DNA from: Xanthoparmelia taractica | Lineage: Eukaryota > Ascomycota > Lecanoromycetes > Lecanorales > Parmeliaceae | Direction of reading: 5' to 3' | Assembly (NCBI GenBank): GCA_033085395.1 | Contig: JANQBS010000183.1 | Coordinates: 1-64,000 of the forward strand | DNA: 64,000 bases | Shown here: positions 35,183 to 45,597 of the stretch, one piece after another | Numbering within the stretch: position 1 is the first letter of the stretch | How the letters are laid out: every line of letters starts with the position of its first letter | Position numbers and translations under genes: made by a program | The notes under the pieces: model-generated | Database searches by the model: none | Told to the model about the DNA's origin: nothing | The model's input: only the letters and a program-made list of their open reading frames with translations

Positions 35183-36275
35183 CTAGAAGTAAATCAAGCA
35201 TCGCCTGATCGTCTTCCTCCGCGTGTCACCGAGATACTTGACTAACAGGCCAAGGGGCGTCATCCCGGGTCCCCCTAGACGATCGCTTTCGATACGCATA
35301 CTTTGGATTAGTGCCCTTCTCCAATGTGCTTGTGCGAGGGCCACACGGCGTTGACGGATTGCGATTCCCAGTAGCGCACGGAGAAGGCCTCGGTGCGTAT
35401 CTTTTACGGAGATCAAGGAGAGCGCACACGTTTGCCAGTTGGCCTGGGAGGCATGCGAGTTATGGTGGGGACGACGTTTGTGGCGCCCACAGGAGGCACA
35501 TTAGCCCCGGCTTCTAGAAGTAATTGTACTATTGCTAAGTCGCCTCTGTGGGCGACAAATAGAAGAGGAAGCCAGCCGTCGGTCCCCAACATATTCTACT
35601 GTCCCGGGCGTTGATTGGTATCCGAAGGTATAGCAGCCTTTTCAGAATATCATGATACCTAATTAGAATCTCATCTTTCAGGGCTACCAATAGAAGGAGC
35701 TTTCGAGCTCGCCTGTGTATGTCGAAGCCCCCTTAATGGTTCAAACAATATCCAACAAAATCTGCATCGCCATTAGGGCAAGCCTCGAGAAGGCCTTTAT
35801 CATTCTAAGTCTTTCTCGAGTTTTGGAGGTGGAGGGGCAGCTCTGTCTCGCTTGCTCGTTAGCAGATACTCTCTGAATGGACCTGTAGGCTCTCGCGAGT
35901 CTTTGGAATTACAGGCCCCTCGTCAACACTCGAGACTGCTGGTTTTGATCCGAGTTGCTGATGACGAAGCTGGTTTTAGCCCCAATCGCCTCAAATCGAA
36001 GAGATGTTTGATTAGCTGATTCCGGTAATCCCTTATAGAAGCAGCTACCGTAAAACGATCATTCTCGAAGCTCTGCCGCCGGCAGGCCATTTCCGCACCT
36101 GCAATGCTTGTGCCTCCAAGAGGATTTCGATAATTTGACCCTGACGCCCGAGAGGACAGGCGCGAGGGCATAATGCTGTAGGCAACTTTGTCCGATTTCC
36201 GGAGCATAAGCTCCGTCTCAATATCAGTCGGGTTTTAGCCAGTGAAGACTGAAGCTGGATAGCCTCCAACAGCAA
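35183..36275 (-). pseudogene. Decayed ankyrin-repeat protein gene
   Basis: Minus-strand fragments read like fungal ankyrin repeats but lie in different frames with stops between them. From upstream to downstream: a piece with GQIIEILLEA (36045-36275), its continuation in another frame (SIAGAEMACRR, 36100s), LLEAC.NGDADFVGYCLN followed by an in-frame TAA near 35740, LLLLVALKDE...DILKRLL (about 35640-35710), then after a frame change DGWLPLLFVAHRGD and VQLLLEAGANV (about 35498-35585), and MTPLGLLVKYLG near 35240. No splice pattern I tried restores one frame. Ankyrin genes of this type are abundant and fast-decaying in moulds. The family call rests on short motifs; boundaries are approximate. 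Confidence 0.6.
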
Positions 36276-37305
36276 GTCATAGCGACCGCCTTATGGCTGA
36301 TCCGTTGTCGGTGGTCATAGTGTGGTTTCGTACCAGATGGCTTTTGAACGTGCACTGCATGAGGCTCAAGTTATTAGCTGGTCGGGTTCTAGATCTCCTT
36401 CTGAGTATGAATGATGGTGAAGCCTTTTTGCAAAGACAGCTGCAGCCTTCGGCAACTGATCTTGGTATATATGTGGCAACGTTCACCATTTTGTCTCCAT
36501 ACCAACTGAATAATGTACAAAATCTGGACCATAGATATAGCAGTAAGCTTAACATAACTGTACTTCGTGACAAGATCACTTGGCGTCTTTGTGGCGTGGC
36601 GACCGTGCAATGCTTAGCTCAATGATCCCTCGAGGATTTAGATATTTGCTGCTGGATCCTTGTCCTGGAAGCGAACAAGAGTGAATGATTTTCCGGGAGT
36701 GTCCGATGAAATGGGCTGCGATGGGAGCTTGCAGTGAATCCAATCTGGCTTTTGGAATTACGCAGAGGTAGACGCGTTTCTCGGCCAGGCTGAATGTTGC
36801 AAGAGACATTTGCAGTCAGGGCCAGCTTCGAAGGTTTGCCAGGACATTGAAATGGGTGCATATCTCACAACGCCGAATCCGGCTGAAGCATATAGCCTCA
36901 ATCTTTTATCTCCTGTCAGGAGACTGCCGACTGAATCCTTAGCTATTGATTTAAAAGAGAACTGAGACGTGGTGGAACTCGAGAGGGTAAAGCCAGGTGG
37001 GTCCAAGAATCGTGCTGCATCATGCATTATAAAGTGAGCCCATCTTTCTTGACTGCTGCATATGGCGAAGCAGCACCTGCAGCGTTTGAAGTGTCGGCTT
37101 TGGATGTGCCATCTGTAGATCTTCACAACGCAGGCTTTCGGCCTAATGGTGTTAATGCTGCGTGACAAAGGCTGAAAGCCTGCGCTGTTTCTTCCACCGT
37201 ATATACCGTCCTTCGGTAAGACATCCTGGGGACTGCACCATCTACAATGGTCATATGCATACCCATGCTATTACAAGTTCCAACGGCGAGCTCAATTTTT
37301 TATCT
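36276..37305. other. Possible N-terminal part of the decayed gene, or plain intergenic
   Basis: A 136-codon minus-strand frame (36758-37168) with a Cys-rich patch (RCRCCFAIC) and other short frames could be the ruined N-terminus of the ankyrin gene, since several fungal ankyrin proteins start with a Cys/His patch. The evidence is weak; nothing else is recognised. Confidence 0.25.
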
Positions 37306-39062
37306 TTAACCTTGATTTCGTTTGCCTTCACCAACCTCGGCTTCTTCAGGTCCAGTGGGGGTACGGTCATTGTCAGGATCAGACACCTTAATCTCCGCGC
37401 TTTCTTCGTCACCGGCGTCTTCCCATTCCTGGCCTACATCACTCGAGACTGGATTTCCCAAAGTATCTATGTCACGCATATCCTCCAGAGTGTGATCATC
37501 CATCAATGGGCCCGTCGGGCTGGGGCTCTCTGCTTCGCTGGTAGCATCACTCCTTCCACTCACATTCGTCGTAAGTGGTGATCCATCTTCGCCCTCCTTC
37601 TTAAACCCCTTCCAGGCACTGAAGCCTCCGTTCAGCCCGATCGCTTTCGCTACGGCCGCTGCTTCATTTTCGCTCGCCTCGCCACCAGACTGTTGAGCTA
37701 GGCCTTCGAACGCTCCGCCGCCACTAGCATTTGTCTGGTCAAGGATGGAAGAGTACTTTTGACGGCTGGGATCGGCAAGGCGTTTCTTTTTCTTCTTCTC
37801 TCGCTTCTCTTCGGGGCGTACGACCACGACGGGAACGGGCGAGTTCTGAAGACAGTATTTGCTCACGGAGCCAGGCAGGAGACTTTGGATACCGCCCAAA
37901 GACTTGCCGCGAGTTCCAACGATTAGGCAAGCCGGGGCGTAGATCTTGATCTAAAGACTTCGTATTAGTATAAAACCCAATAGAACGGAGAGGGCGGGAA
38001 GTCAAACCATGCGCTGAATCGTTTCCGGAACCTTGCCCACAGCGAATTCTAAGACTAAGCTGATGGCTTTGTCCTCTTCATTTTTGTCTTGTATATGTTC
38101 GAGAAGTTTGCGAGCTTCAGTCTTGTAGATACCTTGCTCTACGCTAACGTTGCTGCTAATCTTGCTATCTTTGTCGACAACGCGAAGACAAACAATCTCA
38201 TCACCATCTTCCACAAGCTCCTCAACGAGCCATTCGAGAGCAAATTCTGAGTAGTCATTTTGATCGGTCCCGCAGAGGAAAGTGCGAGACCGGCGAGAGT
38301 AGGCATAGTCTTTGTGCTTGGAGACTAGCGTAAAAGAGATATCTGTGGCATCTTTGTTGTCGAAAGTGTCGAAGGAAACACGGGACTCGTAAGTACTGCC
38401 ATCAGCGAAACAGTTCAGCATCTTGTTCTTGGTACGGTATGCTGCAGGGTGCTCAGGATGCAACTTGAAAAAGTGCGACAGTGTGCTGTCGTTTGCTTGG
38501 CTCTCTTTGTGACATATTGTGGTATTTGAATCGACTCGCTTGATTTTCGATGAAGAGAATGGACGGCTAGCATGACATGGCGGTGCATTCCGCGCAGTGA
38601 GAAATGGGAACAAGGTGTTTTGAGACCTACACTATCCGTTGCTACCTAAGCAGATTTGATGCCGCAAGAGACGAAGGGTAAACAAAAGGACAAACCAAGG
38701 AATTGATGAGGGCATGCGAGGATTAACGATGAATCAAATGCTACAACTTACGAGGGTGGTGGAGGGGACGATAGCCGCCGCCGCGACACCAAGGCAGTCG
38801 GCTTTGAACTTGCAGTACCGACAGTGGTACCAGTGCCTGATGCGAATTGGATTGAGGCACGTCGTCCGTCCTGCGGCAAGGCGCTGGTTGCAAGCCCTGC
38901 AAAGGACAGTTTCGGTCGTGCTACCGTGTCTAATTCCCCGGCATCTGTTGGATTCTCTGAGCTTGCTTGTATTGAGATGGATAACCCTTCATGGTTTGGA
39001 GAGAGTGACTTAGGAGAAGGAGAGGAGGTAGGAGAAGGCGATGGTGATGGTGATTGAGGCAT
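37306..39062 (-). CDS. Universal stress protein (UspA) family protein
   Basis: Exons 39062-38752, 38566-38008 and 37950-37306 (504 aa). The N-terminal ~190 residues are Ser/Pro-rich and disordered (SPSPSPSPTSSPSP). The USP fold starts near 198 (RTFLCGTDQNDYSEFALEWLVEEL), continues with DEIVCLRVVDKDSKI, and ends with the ATP-type loop VGTRGKSLGG...LLPGSVSKY and PVPVVVVRP (about 300-335). A basic stretch (EEKREKKKKKR) and an acidic disordered tail follow. The last intron has a perfect branch site (tactaat). The first intron (38751-38567, 185 nt) is chosen because it joins RRRLSSPPPPS to RPFSSSKIK in frame; its acceptor is the least certain point. The function is presumably stress or starvation signalling; no partner is evident. 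Confidence 0.85.
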
Positions 39063-40305
39063 TTCTTAGTCGACAGCCATCCAGCTATCAAAAAGTACTC
39101 AAAACAGCTTCAGTGCAATTGAGCGAGTCTTGACCTATTGATTGACAAGATGAAGTGGCATCAACAGCAATTGTGCAGGGTCTAGTGGAAGGCCGTACAG
39201 ATCAGGCCGATGGCCGGAAAGATGCCAGTTTTGACGAGCGACACCTTCTCTTGAAGTAGGCGATCATAAATAAAGGAGAAAGGATGAATGCGTTAGTAAG
39301 ATGGTAGAAAGAAGACCGTGTGGTTGGTATGGTGTGGTATGGTGTGGGGGGGTTGCGTGTGTGGGGGGGGCCTGCTTGGCAAGAGCTGCAAAGGCAGGCA
39401 CCAACAGCCTGGCCTTTGCTATCAATGATCAATGCTATCTCAAGGGCAATAGGTGACTAATCAATTGAATCAACCACCAAACTGTCCCTCTCGCATCATC
39501 TTGATCTTTGATGCATCACTATGATCTCTAACGATATCAATGATATACTCTATTATACTTACCTTATGATTGTTGAACCACCTGACCTCTTAGAATAATA
39601 AGCAGCAGAAAAGAGGGTGGAAGAAAGGAAAACGGACTTTTTTCCATCTTGTCTCCGTCCGGAGCCCGACTCTAGCGGGCACACCAAGGCATGATTAATT
39701 ATTTGTCGGCTCGGGGTTTGTGACGTGAAGGGTGCTAATGCAATTCATCATGATGGCAAAATATCTTCCGCCGGCAAGAGATGATGTAGTTACATACATA
39801 TCATTCAAAACGCCCCTCTGTACGATTACGGGCCAGATAGGAACAATCCCTTAATTCACGCAAGACCATGTCGATATCAAGATACGCATACACTAAGTCA
39901 GGAGTTGAGTCATTGAGTCATATTGGGACGCCTGCAGGGGATAAATCACGACTACGATTACTGTCAAAGTCAATGGACGGGGAACGGATGTGGGAGATCA
40001 AGGACATAATCGATACCGATCATAAGCCAAGGGACTTGCTTGTATCAGACTTTTGTAATTTGACTATCCTCTGTACAGCTTCTCGACCCCTTATTGAGGG
40101 AGAGTGCACGCGGCACTGGGCCCCCAGTATCCCAAAGTTTTCTGCCCGGAATGCCTGCCCATAAACCCTGTCGTAACCATAGTCATTTGAGTAGAATGTT
40201 GTTCATCCAAGAAATCATAGAAGGAAAATTGCTCAAAGCTCGCTTGGGTATTTTTGCTGAATCGCTATCATGAAACCAATTGGGTTACTATCAAAAGCCC
40301 GGCGC
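39063..40305. other. Intergenic
   Basis: Promoter and leader of the USP gene and 3' region of the next gene. No gene recognised. A T/G-rich tandem (ggtatggtgtgg type) lies at about 39326-39370. Confidence 0.45.
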
Positions 40306-41109
40306 CTAGCAGACTGCAATGGCTGTCTGTTGCCGTTGGGGGAGGTAGAATCCCTCGTCGAAAAAGGATTGATCCGACTCCGGCAAGGAGGCTGCTGGGT
40401 TTGACTTGACTGGTAGTGGCTGATAGTATGATGTCGTCGCGATTGCTTGTCTCTGTTTTTCCGAAAAAGCGTCAAGGGCCATCTCAGGGGAGGGAGGCAT
40501 GGAGTCGTCTTCCGACTCTGAGTCCTCGTCGTGGAGGAGCTCTGGCGGATGTGCCGATGATGTGCGGGTGAGGGCGAGATCGTCCTCAAAATCATTGTCC
40601 TCCATGTCCTCATCTTCATCATATTCGGCAGTGGTGATGGTGACTGGTGCTTGTGGTACCTTGCCGAGGGCCATTGGCTCTGCGATTTGCATCTCTTCAT
40701 CATCCGAGTCGCTATCGCTGTCTGAGCTCTCGGCATAAACCTCATCCTCTACTGCCTCTTCCAGCTCTTCTGGAATGGTATCTGCCCATTGAACGTGCTT
40801 GGGCTCTTCCGACACCTTGGAGGCATTCTTGACAGTTTGATTAAACCAGCTCTCTTGCTCTTGCTCAGCGTTGGCAAGGTCGAGCATGAGACCGTCGAGG
40901 AGGTTGGCATGGCCAACCAGAAGGCGGAGATCGTGGTCGGCCCGCGCAGCTTCCTTGGAGAGCTTTCCACGGGCGGTGTGGGCGAGGTAGTAGGTTTGGG
41001 TGAGAGACATCTTCTGCTTCTTTTGTGGTGGTGATGCAGAGACTGCCGTAAATGTTGATGGTGCTGGTATTGTGGAGGGAGCAATTTGGTATCTGAGACT
41101 GGAAGGCAT
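40306..41109 (-). CDS. Acidic, mostly disordered protein of unknown function
   Basis: Single exon, 267 aa. After a short N-terminus comes a basic-helical conserved-looking block (about 34-90: KMSLTQTYYLAHTARGKLSKEA, RADHDLRLLVGHANLLDGLMLDLANAEQE). The rest is strongly acidic with Ser/Asp runs (SSDSDSDSDDEEM, EYDEDEDMEDNDFEDD) and a final Phe/Tyr-containing patch (SFFDEGFYLP). The N-terminal block looks familiar from unnamed Pezizomycotina proteins, but I cannot attach a function. The block reads as a helical hairpin with regular Leu spacing; the acidic part could bind a basic partner. Confidence 0.7.
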   Translation of the reverse strand: MPSSLRYQIAPSTIPAPSTFTAVSASPPQKKQKMSLTQTYYLAHTARGKLSKEAARADHDLRLLVGHANLLDGLMLDLANAEQEQESWFNQTVKNASKVSEEPKHVQWADTIPEELEEAVEDEVYAESSDSDSDSDDEEMQIAEPMALGKVPQAPVTITTAEYDEDEDMEDNDFEDDLALTRTSSAHPPELLHDEDSESEDDSMPPSPEMALDAFSEKQRQAIATTSYYQPLPVKSNPAASLPESDQSFFDEGFYLPQRQQTAIAVC

Positions 41110-42112
41110 CTTGTATATGTGTAAGTAGGGGGGTGGTATGAGTCAGTGCCTGTGAGATGAGGCAGGAATAATTTGTTTGCGCGGTTGGTCAATGAGTCAA
41201 TGACGACGAAGTGGTGGGGGGAGTGGATATGTGGGGAAGTATGATTGCAGATGGTTTGGTTTTCTTTGTTTGAGATGGACATGATCTCAGAGGGATCTGG
41301 GCTGTCTTTATGCTTCTTCAATAATAATGTTGGTGTAATGGGGGTACTTCGTACCTACGGGCGTAGCAATGTGTAAGCTCCGACGGGTTACTTTCGGACT
41401 TTGTTCCTTCAACACCGCTACTACGGGCCTCGGATTTCTAAGACGCGACGGCTGAAAGAGGTTGCCGGCTAAGCCATTTCAAGGCAGAGCGGATCGATGA
41501 ATCAAGCCGAATATCAGCTTTGTCAGCTCCAATTCGCCCAATCATCCAATCAAATCTACCAAATCTTCCCAAATCTTCCTTGGCCTTTTCGGAACATCCT
41601 TATCCATGCTGCATAACTGCATGTTAGAATCAAGGCTGAGTCACCTACGCACTCCCTTGGCAGCAATAAATAATACTAAATAATAAGAGGGAAAAAGAAA
41701 AGGAAGAAATCAAACAGAATGACAGTATGGCTCACCGCCCGAACTGTGCTTTAGGCAGTCATTATCCCAAAGGTACCCTACAGTCTCGCCTTCGCATGCA
41801 TTACTTCCAGGCAGCAAACTTTGTGGAATTGGCTTCTTGTCTTGTGGAGGTCGATTCTCAAACAAAGGATCAATCACAGCAACTACTTCACCTACCTTTG
41901 GTATTACGGATGACGAATCCATATGCTTGGCAGCCTTTTGTCCTACCATCGTACAGGTGAAAAGAATCTGCTAAGATGGGATTTGCAATCATTCAAGATG
42001 GAAGTAGAAATCATTATTATTATCTATGACTCCTGTAGTTCCACTGTGAAATCATCCCTCAAATGCAAAGAAGCCAGATTACACCATCATCCTCCCGTGC
42101 TTCCATTAACCA

Positions 42113-42243
42113 TGTCACCAACTCTCGATCAACGACTTGAGTATGCCGCGTACGGTGACCGGACTTCCCGATCCTTGATGGAAAAGTTTTACGACGAAGC
42201 CTATAAGAAAGTGCCAATTTTAAAGCCTGCACAGGGGCAGTGA
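42113..42243 (+). CDS. Possible small ORF, 43 residues
   Basis: Starts at an ATG whose frame has a soluble, charged, protein-like composition (LDQRLEYAAYGDRTSRSLME, KVPILKP end) unlike the surrounding non-coding sequence. No family recognised. It could be the last exon of an unrecognised gene, since the same frame is open upstream to 41923. Confidence 0.3.
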
Positions 42244-42730
42244 TGACTGAAGAAGGCTTGTGCTCGTACAGTTTGCGAAATACGAATACTAAAAGTACTA
42301 TAAGCCCAAGTACTTTACTTCTACTACCTAGCAATCATTTTAACCGAGCTTCCAACCTTTGGCTGCCCCAAGGTACCTTAGGCTGCCCCTTCCAATTGCT
42401 AGAGTTTCAAGTGCCAAAGCCTTCATTCAGCCTTGTAGCCTGGCCTTCGCACTCCTCCCAAAGTCTGCATCTCGCCAAACGACCAAGCAGGGCGGACAAA
42501 TCAACAATAAAAACAATAATGATGATAATGATAATCATTGCTCCGCGCTGCCCGAGAGTTACTTTATTTTACTTTATGATTCTTTTTGATTTGATTCATA
42601 GCACTACTGTAGGGTGCTTTTCCTTGGAATAGTAGTCATTGGTTTATCTTTTTATTACATTGACCGCTTTTACTGTTTCATGACCCTCGCTCCTGCACTC
42701 TTTGGCTTACACATCCAAAGAACAAACACT

Positions 42731-42757
42731 GGTGTGTGTGTGTGTGTGTGTGTGTGC
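42731..42757. repeat. GT dinucleotide microsatellite
   Basis: Twelve or so perfect TG units. Confidence 0.95.
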
Positions 42758-43804
42758 GCCATATACCGGTGCGGGGTTCTGCTGGTTGGAAAGAGCTGCT
42801 GACACATCTCTATTGATGGTCAAGGGAAATGCTTTGCGCCAATCCTTCTCCGCAAGCTGTTGCTTTTAAATCAAATCGCCAATCCACCATACATCCTGCT
42901 TTCCAAGCATTTCACCAACTTGGCTTCATATTATGCATCATGAAACTATCTTAGGTCCACTGAGGGCTTCGGCCTCTCCATCTTACATTTCATGAGTACA
43001 GTCAGCTCCACGTGTGCATTGTGCATGGCTTCTGGAAGCTTTCCTTTTTAAGCCTCAGCACTGCGGCTGCTCAGCCCTTGATACCTTATGCAAGACTTGC
43101 CTTCAACAAGCAGTCCCAATCCACCTGGCTGGACATTCTGCCATGCGCTCCTTGTTTAATTCATGTCTTACGTTAAGTTTAAGCCGCTGCCCCTGGGGCA
43201 AAGCGTCTCATACAGTAGCTTACGCTGCCGTGCTCGCTTGAGTCATCCAAGCTTATGTCCTGCAAGAGACTCAGTGTCTCGCATGTTTCAATCCTGGCTA
43301 TATTCGACCGAGTAGGTATCAATAATCATTTCGGAGCCCACCGACAGGAAGGAAGCGCCTGGTGAATCATATGCCATCAATTCCCGTTTCTACATTGCAT
43401 TGCATATGCGTGAAAACTGCGTCTGATTTGCTAGAATGGCGGTCAAGTGATTTCCCACAGTCTGCAATTCATGGAGATTACGAATGAGAGAGGTTCTGCT
43501 TCTTGACAAACTGACCCTTTAATACTTCATGGTTTTGCCCAAAGACTTTTTAAATCGAGGAAGTAAAGGGTCTTGACGCCAGATGTTGTTGTCCCTGGGT
43601 CTTAATGACGATTTTGGTGCTCGTGGACTTGGTCAAACCCAAGCGAATTCAGTCTTTGCACCTTAAGGTATAATTGAGTGTGGAAAGTCATACAACCACA
43701 ACCTCATTGTGTAAATCAGAGTCAGAAGAGCAAGTATTTCCTAATCAAACAGCTGCAGCACCTTGCTTAGTTGGCTTTCTTGTAAACTCTTGTACTTCAG
43801 TCTT

Positions 43805-45478
43805 TCATTCGAGACTTCCACCGAAACCGATAGGTCTCCTTCCACCCCCTTCCGGCACTATCGCCAAGACTTTATATATCTTCCCCATAGCGCCACCACC
43901 TCTCTCCACGAGTCGCTGGATACCTCCTCTAACCCGTCTCTTCCCTGCCTCGTCTTCCCCTAGACCCTTGCAGATCATCTCTGCCCTCTCCCGGATCCCC
44001 ATACTCTGTAGCCATGCTCCCTGCTCAACTGGCCCGTGCACCTCGACTCCTGGACTGGCTGCTAATGCCGCCTCGGCCAATGCCGTGAAATCGACATCAG
44101 CAGAGATGTCGACGAGACCGGGAAGAGTAAACGGAGATATAGGCTGATGTGACCGGATGCCGCGCAGCGTACTGGCAGGAATCGTGTCTGCGGGGCCGTA
44201 GTCGAAAATCAACGCTGCGCCCGAGGGGTGGGGTTTGAATGTTGTACTTGATTTGGGGTTAGGCCTGGAAGAAGAGCCACCGATACGGCGAGCAAAATCT
44301 GCAGCATAAGACTGGGATTCCGGTGATATCTCAATTACGGAGCCAGGAATTGGCAGAAGGGCTTTATAGCGTTGGGAAAAGGTGGGAAATAGCAGTGACG
44401 GCGAGGTCGAGGCTTTTGCAAGGGAAAGCTGAAAGTCGGGTCGAGTTTTGGGAGTGAAAGACGAGGTGGTTGTTGTAGTGCTCGAGGCGGGTGGTGTGGG
44501 CGTGACGACTAATTCTCGCCACTGGAGCGTCTTGGACTGAGACTTTGGGTTGGTAAGGGGCAGTGACCCTGTAGGAGTTGTGAGAGCCTGGGACATTTCG
44601 TTTGGTTTGGGAGCGACGGATTGGAAGGCGTGAATTGGGAGTGCATCAAAGAATTCGTGAGCAAAGATGAAAGGGGTTTTTCTAGAATCCGTTGACAAGT
44701 TAATTGAAATTGACCTTGTTTGCTGGCTGATGAGACAGAATCTACCGTTTGGGACAAATCGAATGTCTTCACACCATGTCACCGGGATGCTTGAGTACTT
44801 GCTCGTACTCCGGAAGCCAATATCGATCTCCTCGAGGGGTGCATCTCCGCAGAGCAATTGCCTTTGGGTGTCACGCAATGCTGGACTGGCTTCCACAAGA
44901 TAGATCGACTCGATGCTGGACATTAGCGGCTTGAAGTTGCTGAGAGTCTGCACCGCAATTAGACTACTACCTCGTAGTCTCTAATGCGAGCATCGTACCA
45001 TACCCGTAGCATATCATCCATCAGCGTTCCTCTTCCCGGTCCAACCTCAATGACCTCCACGTCACTGCTGACCCTGCCTTGGGCCATCCATTCGGCTACA
45101 AGCCATATGCCCAGTAGTTCGCCAAAAATCTGCGTGATCTCGGGCGAAGTAATGAAGTCGCCTTTCCGTCCGAATTGATCTCTGCCCTGCGTTTGTGAAG
45201 TGTAGTAGCCACCATCAGACGATGTGAGGCATTGGCGCATATAAGCTGCTATAGAAATCGGACCTGTTGTCTAGATACATGGTCAGAGTGTGTGCAAATC
45301 GCCAATTTTGAAGGCAGCTTACAGCAATGGCTTCAGCAATGGTTTTAGCCAAAGGCGTCGACCATTGCCGAGCTGACGATGATGCCCATCGGATTCCCTT
45401 AGACAACGTCATTCGTAAACATACTTTCGCGAGTGGTCTCGACCTCGTATTGATTTTAATAACAGCCCTGACGATCAT
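43805..45478 (-). CDS. NDUFAF7-type arginine methyltransferase, complex I assembly
   Basis: SAM-dependent methyltransferase of the mitochondrial matrix (DUF185/MidA family); NDUFAF7 dimethylates an arginine of complex I subunit NDUFS2. Exons 45478-45323, 45270-45004 and 44947-43805 (521 aa). A basic N-terminal leader (MIVRAVIKINTRSRPLAK) and SSARQWSTPLAKTIAEAI precede the family opener GPISIAAYMRQCL, GGYYTSQ, FGRKGDFITSPEI and FGELLGIW. The SAM loop is EVGPGRGTLMDDMLR (about 127-140). Later motifs: LVEASPALR, FIFAHEFFDALPIHAFQ, LIFDYGPAD, ISPFTLPGLVDISADVDF. The start at 45478 is chosen because upstream codons read into the CDK11 promoter. A Ser/Thr-rich insertion (SSTTTTTTSSF) is taxon-specific. 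Divergent from the CDK11 gene by 119 bp. Confidence 0.9.
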
Positions 45479-45597
45479 TTCCAGAGCGCGTTGAGCATGA
45501 GAGTTGCTCGGGAGTGAAATGATGAAAGTTGTGATAGTCACTCTATAGTATTCGATCTCCACCAACCGTCAGTGACGCCCTTGATCCCGCCTCGATC
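45479..45597. promoter_or_regulatory. Compact divergent promoter, NDUFAF7 / CDK11
   Basis: Only 119 bp separate the two start codons, the shortest head-to-head spacing in the window. Both 5' leaders must be very short or overlap the neighbouring gene. Confidence 0.5.

Larger units (their letters stand above)
41110..43804. other. 2.7 kb intergenic region
   Basis: No solid gene. It holds palindromic GTAC/CCTTAGG elements at 41345-41360 and 42288-42385, an AAT/GAT-rich patch at 42503-42535, a GT microsatellite at 42731-42757, and one small frame at 42113. A 79-codon minus-strand frame (41710-41949) has no family feature. Confidence 0.45.

Noticed and set aside
36758..37168. 136-codon frame with a Cys-rich patch, considered as an intact gene
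   Set aside because: No start context, no continuation by splicing, and no clear family; at most a remnant of the ankyrin gene.
44951..44980. A 23-nt intron in the NDUFAF7 gene (gtagtag..gcag)
   Set aside because: Too short to splice. A 56-nt intron using the upstream donor gtatgg (45003-44948) gives the family sequence DDMLR-TLSNFKP.
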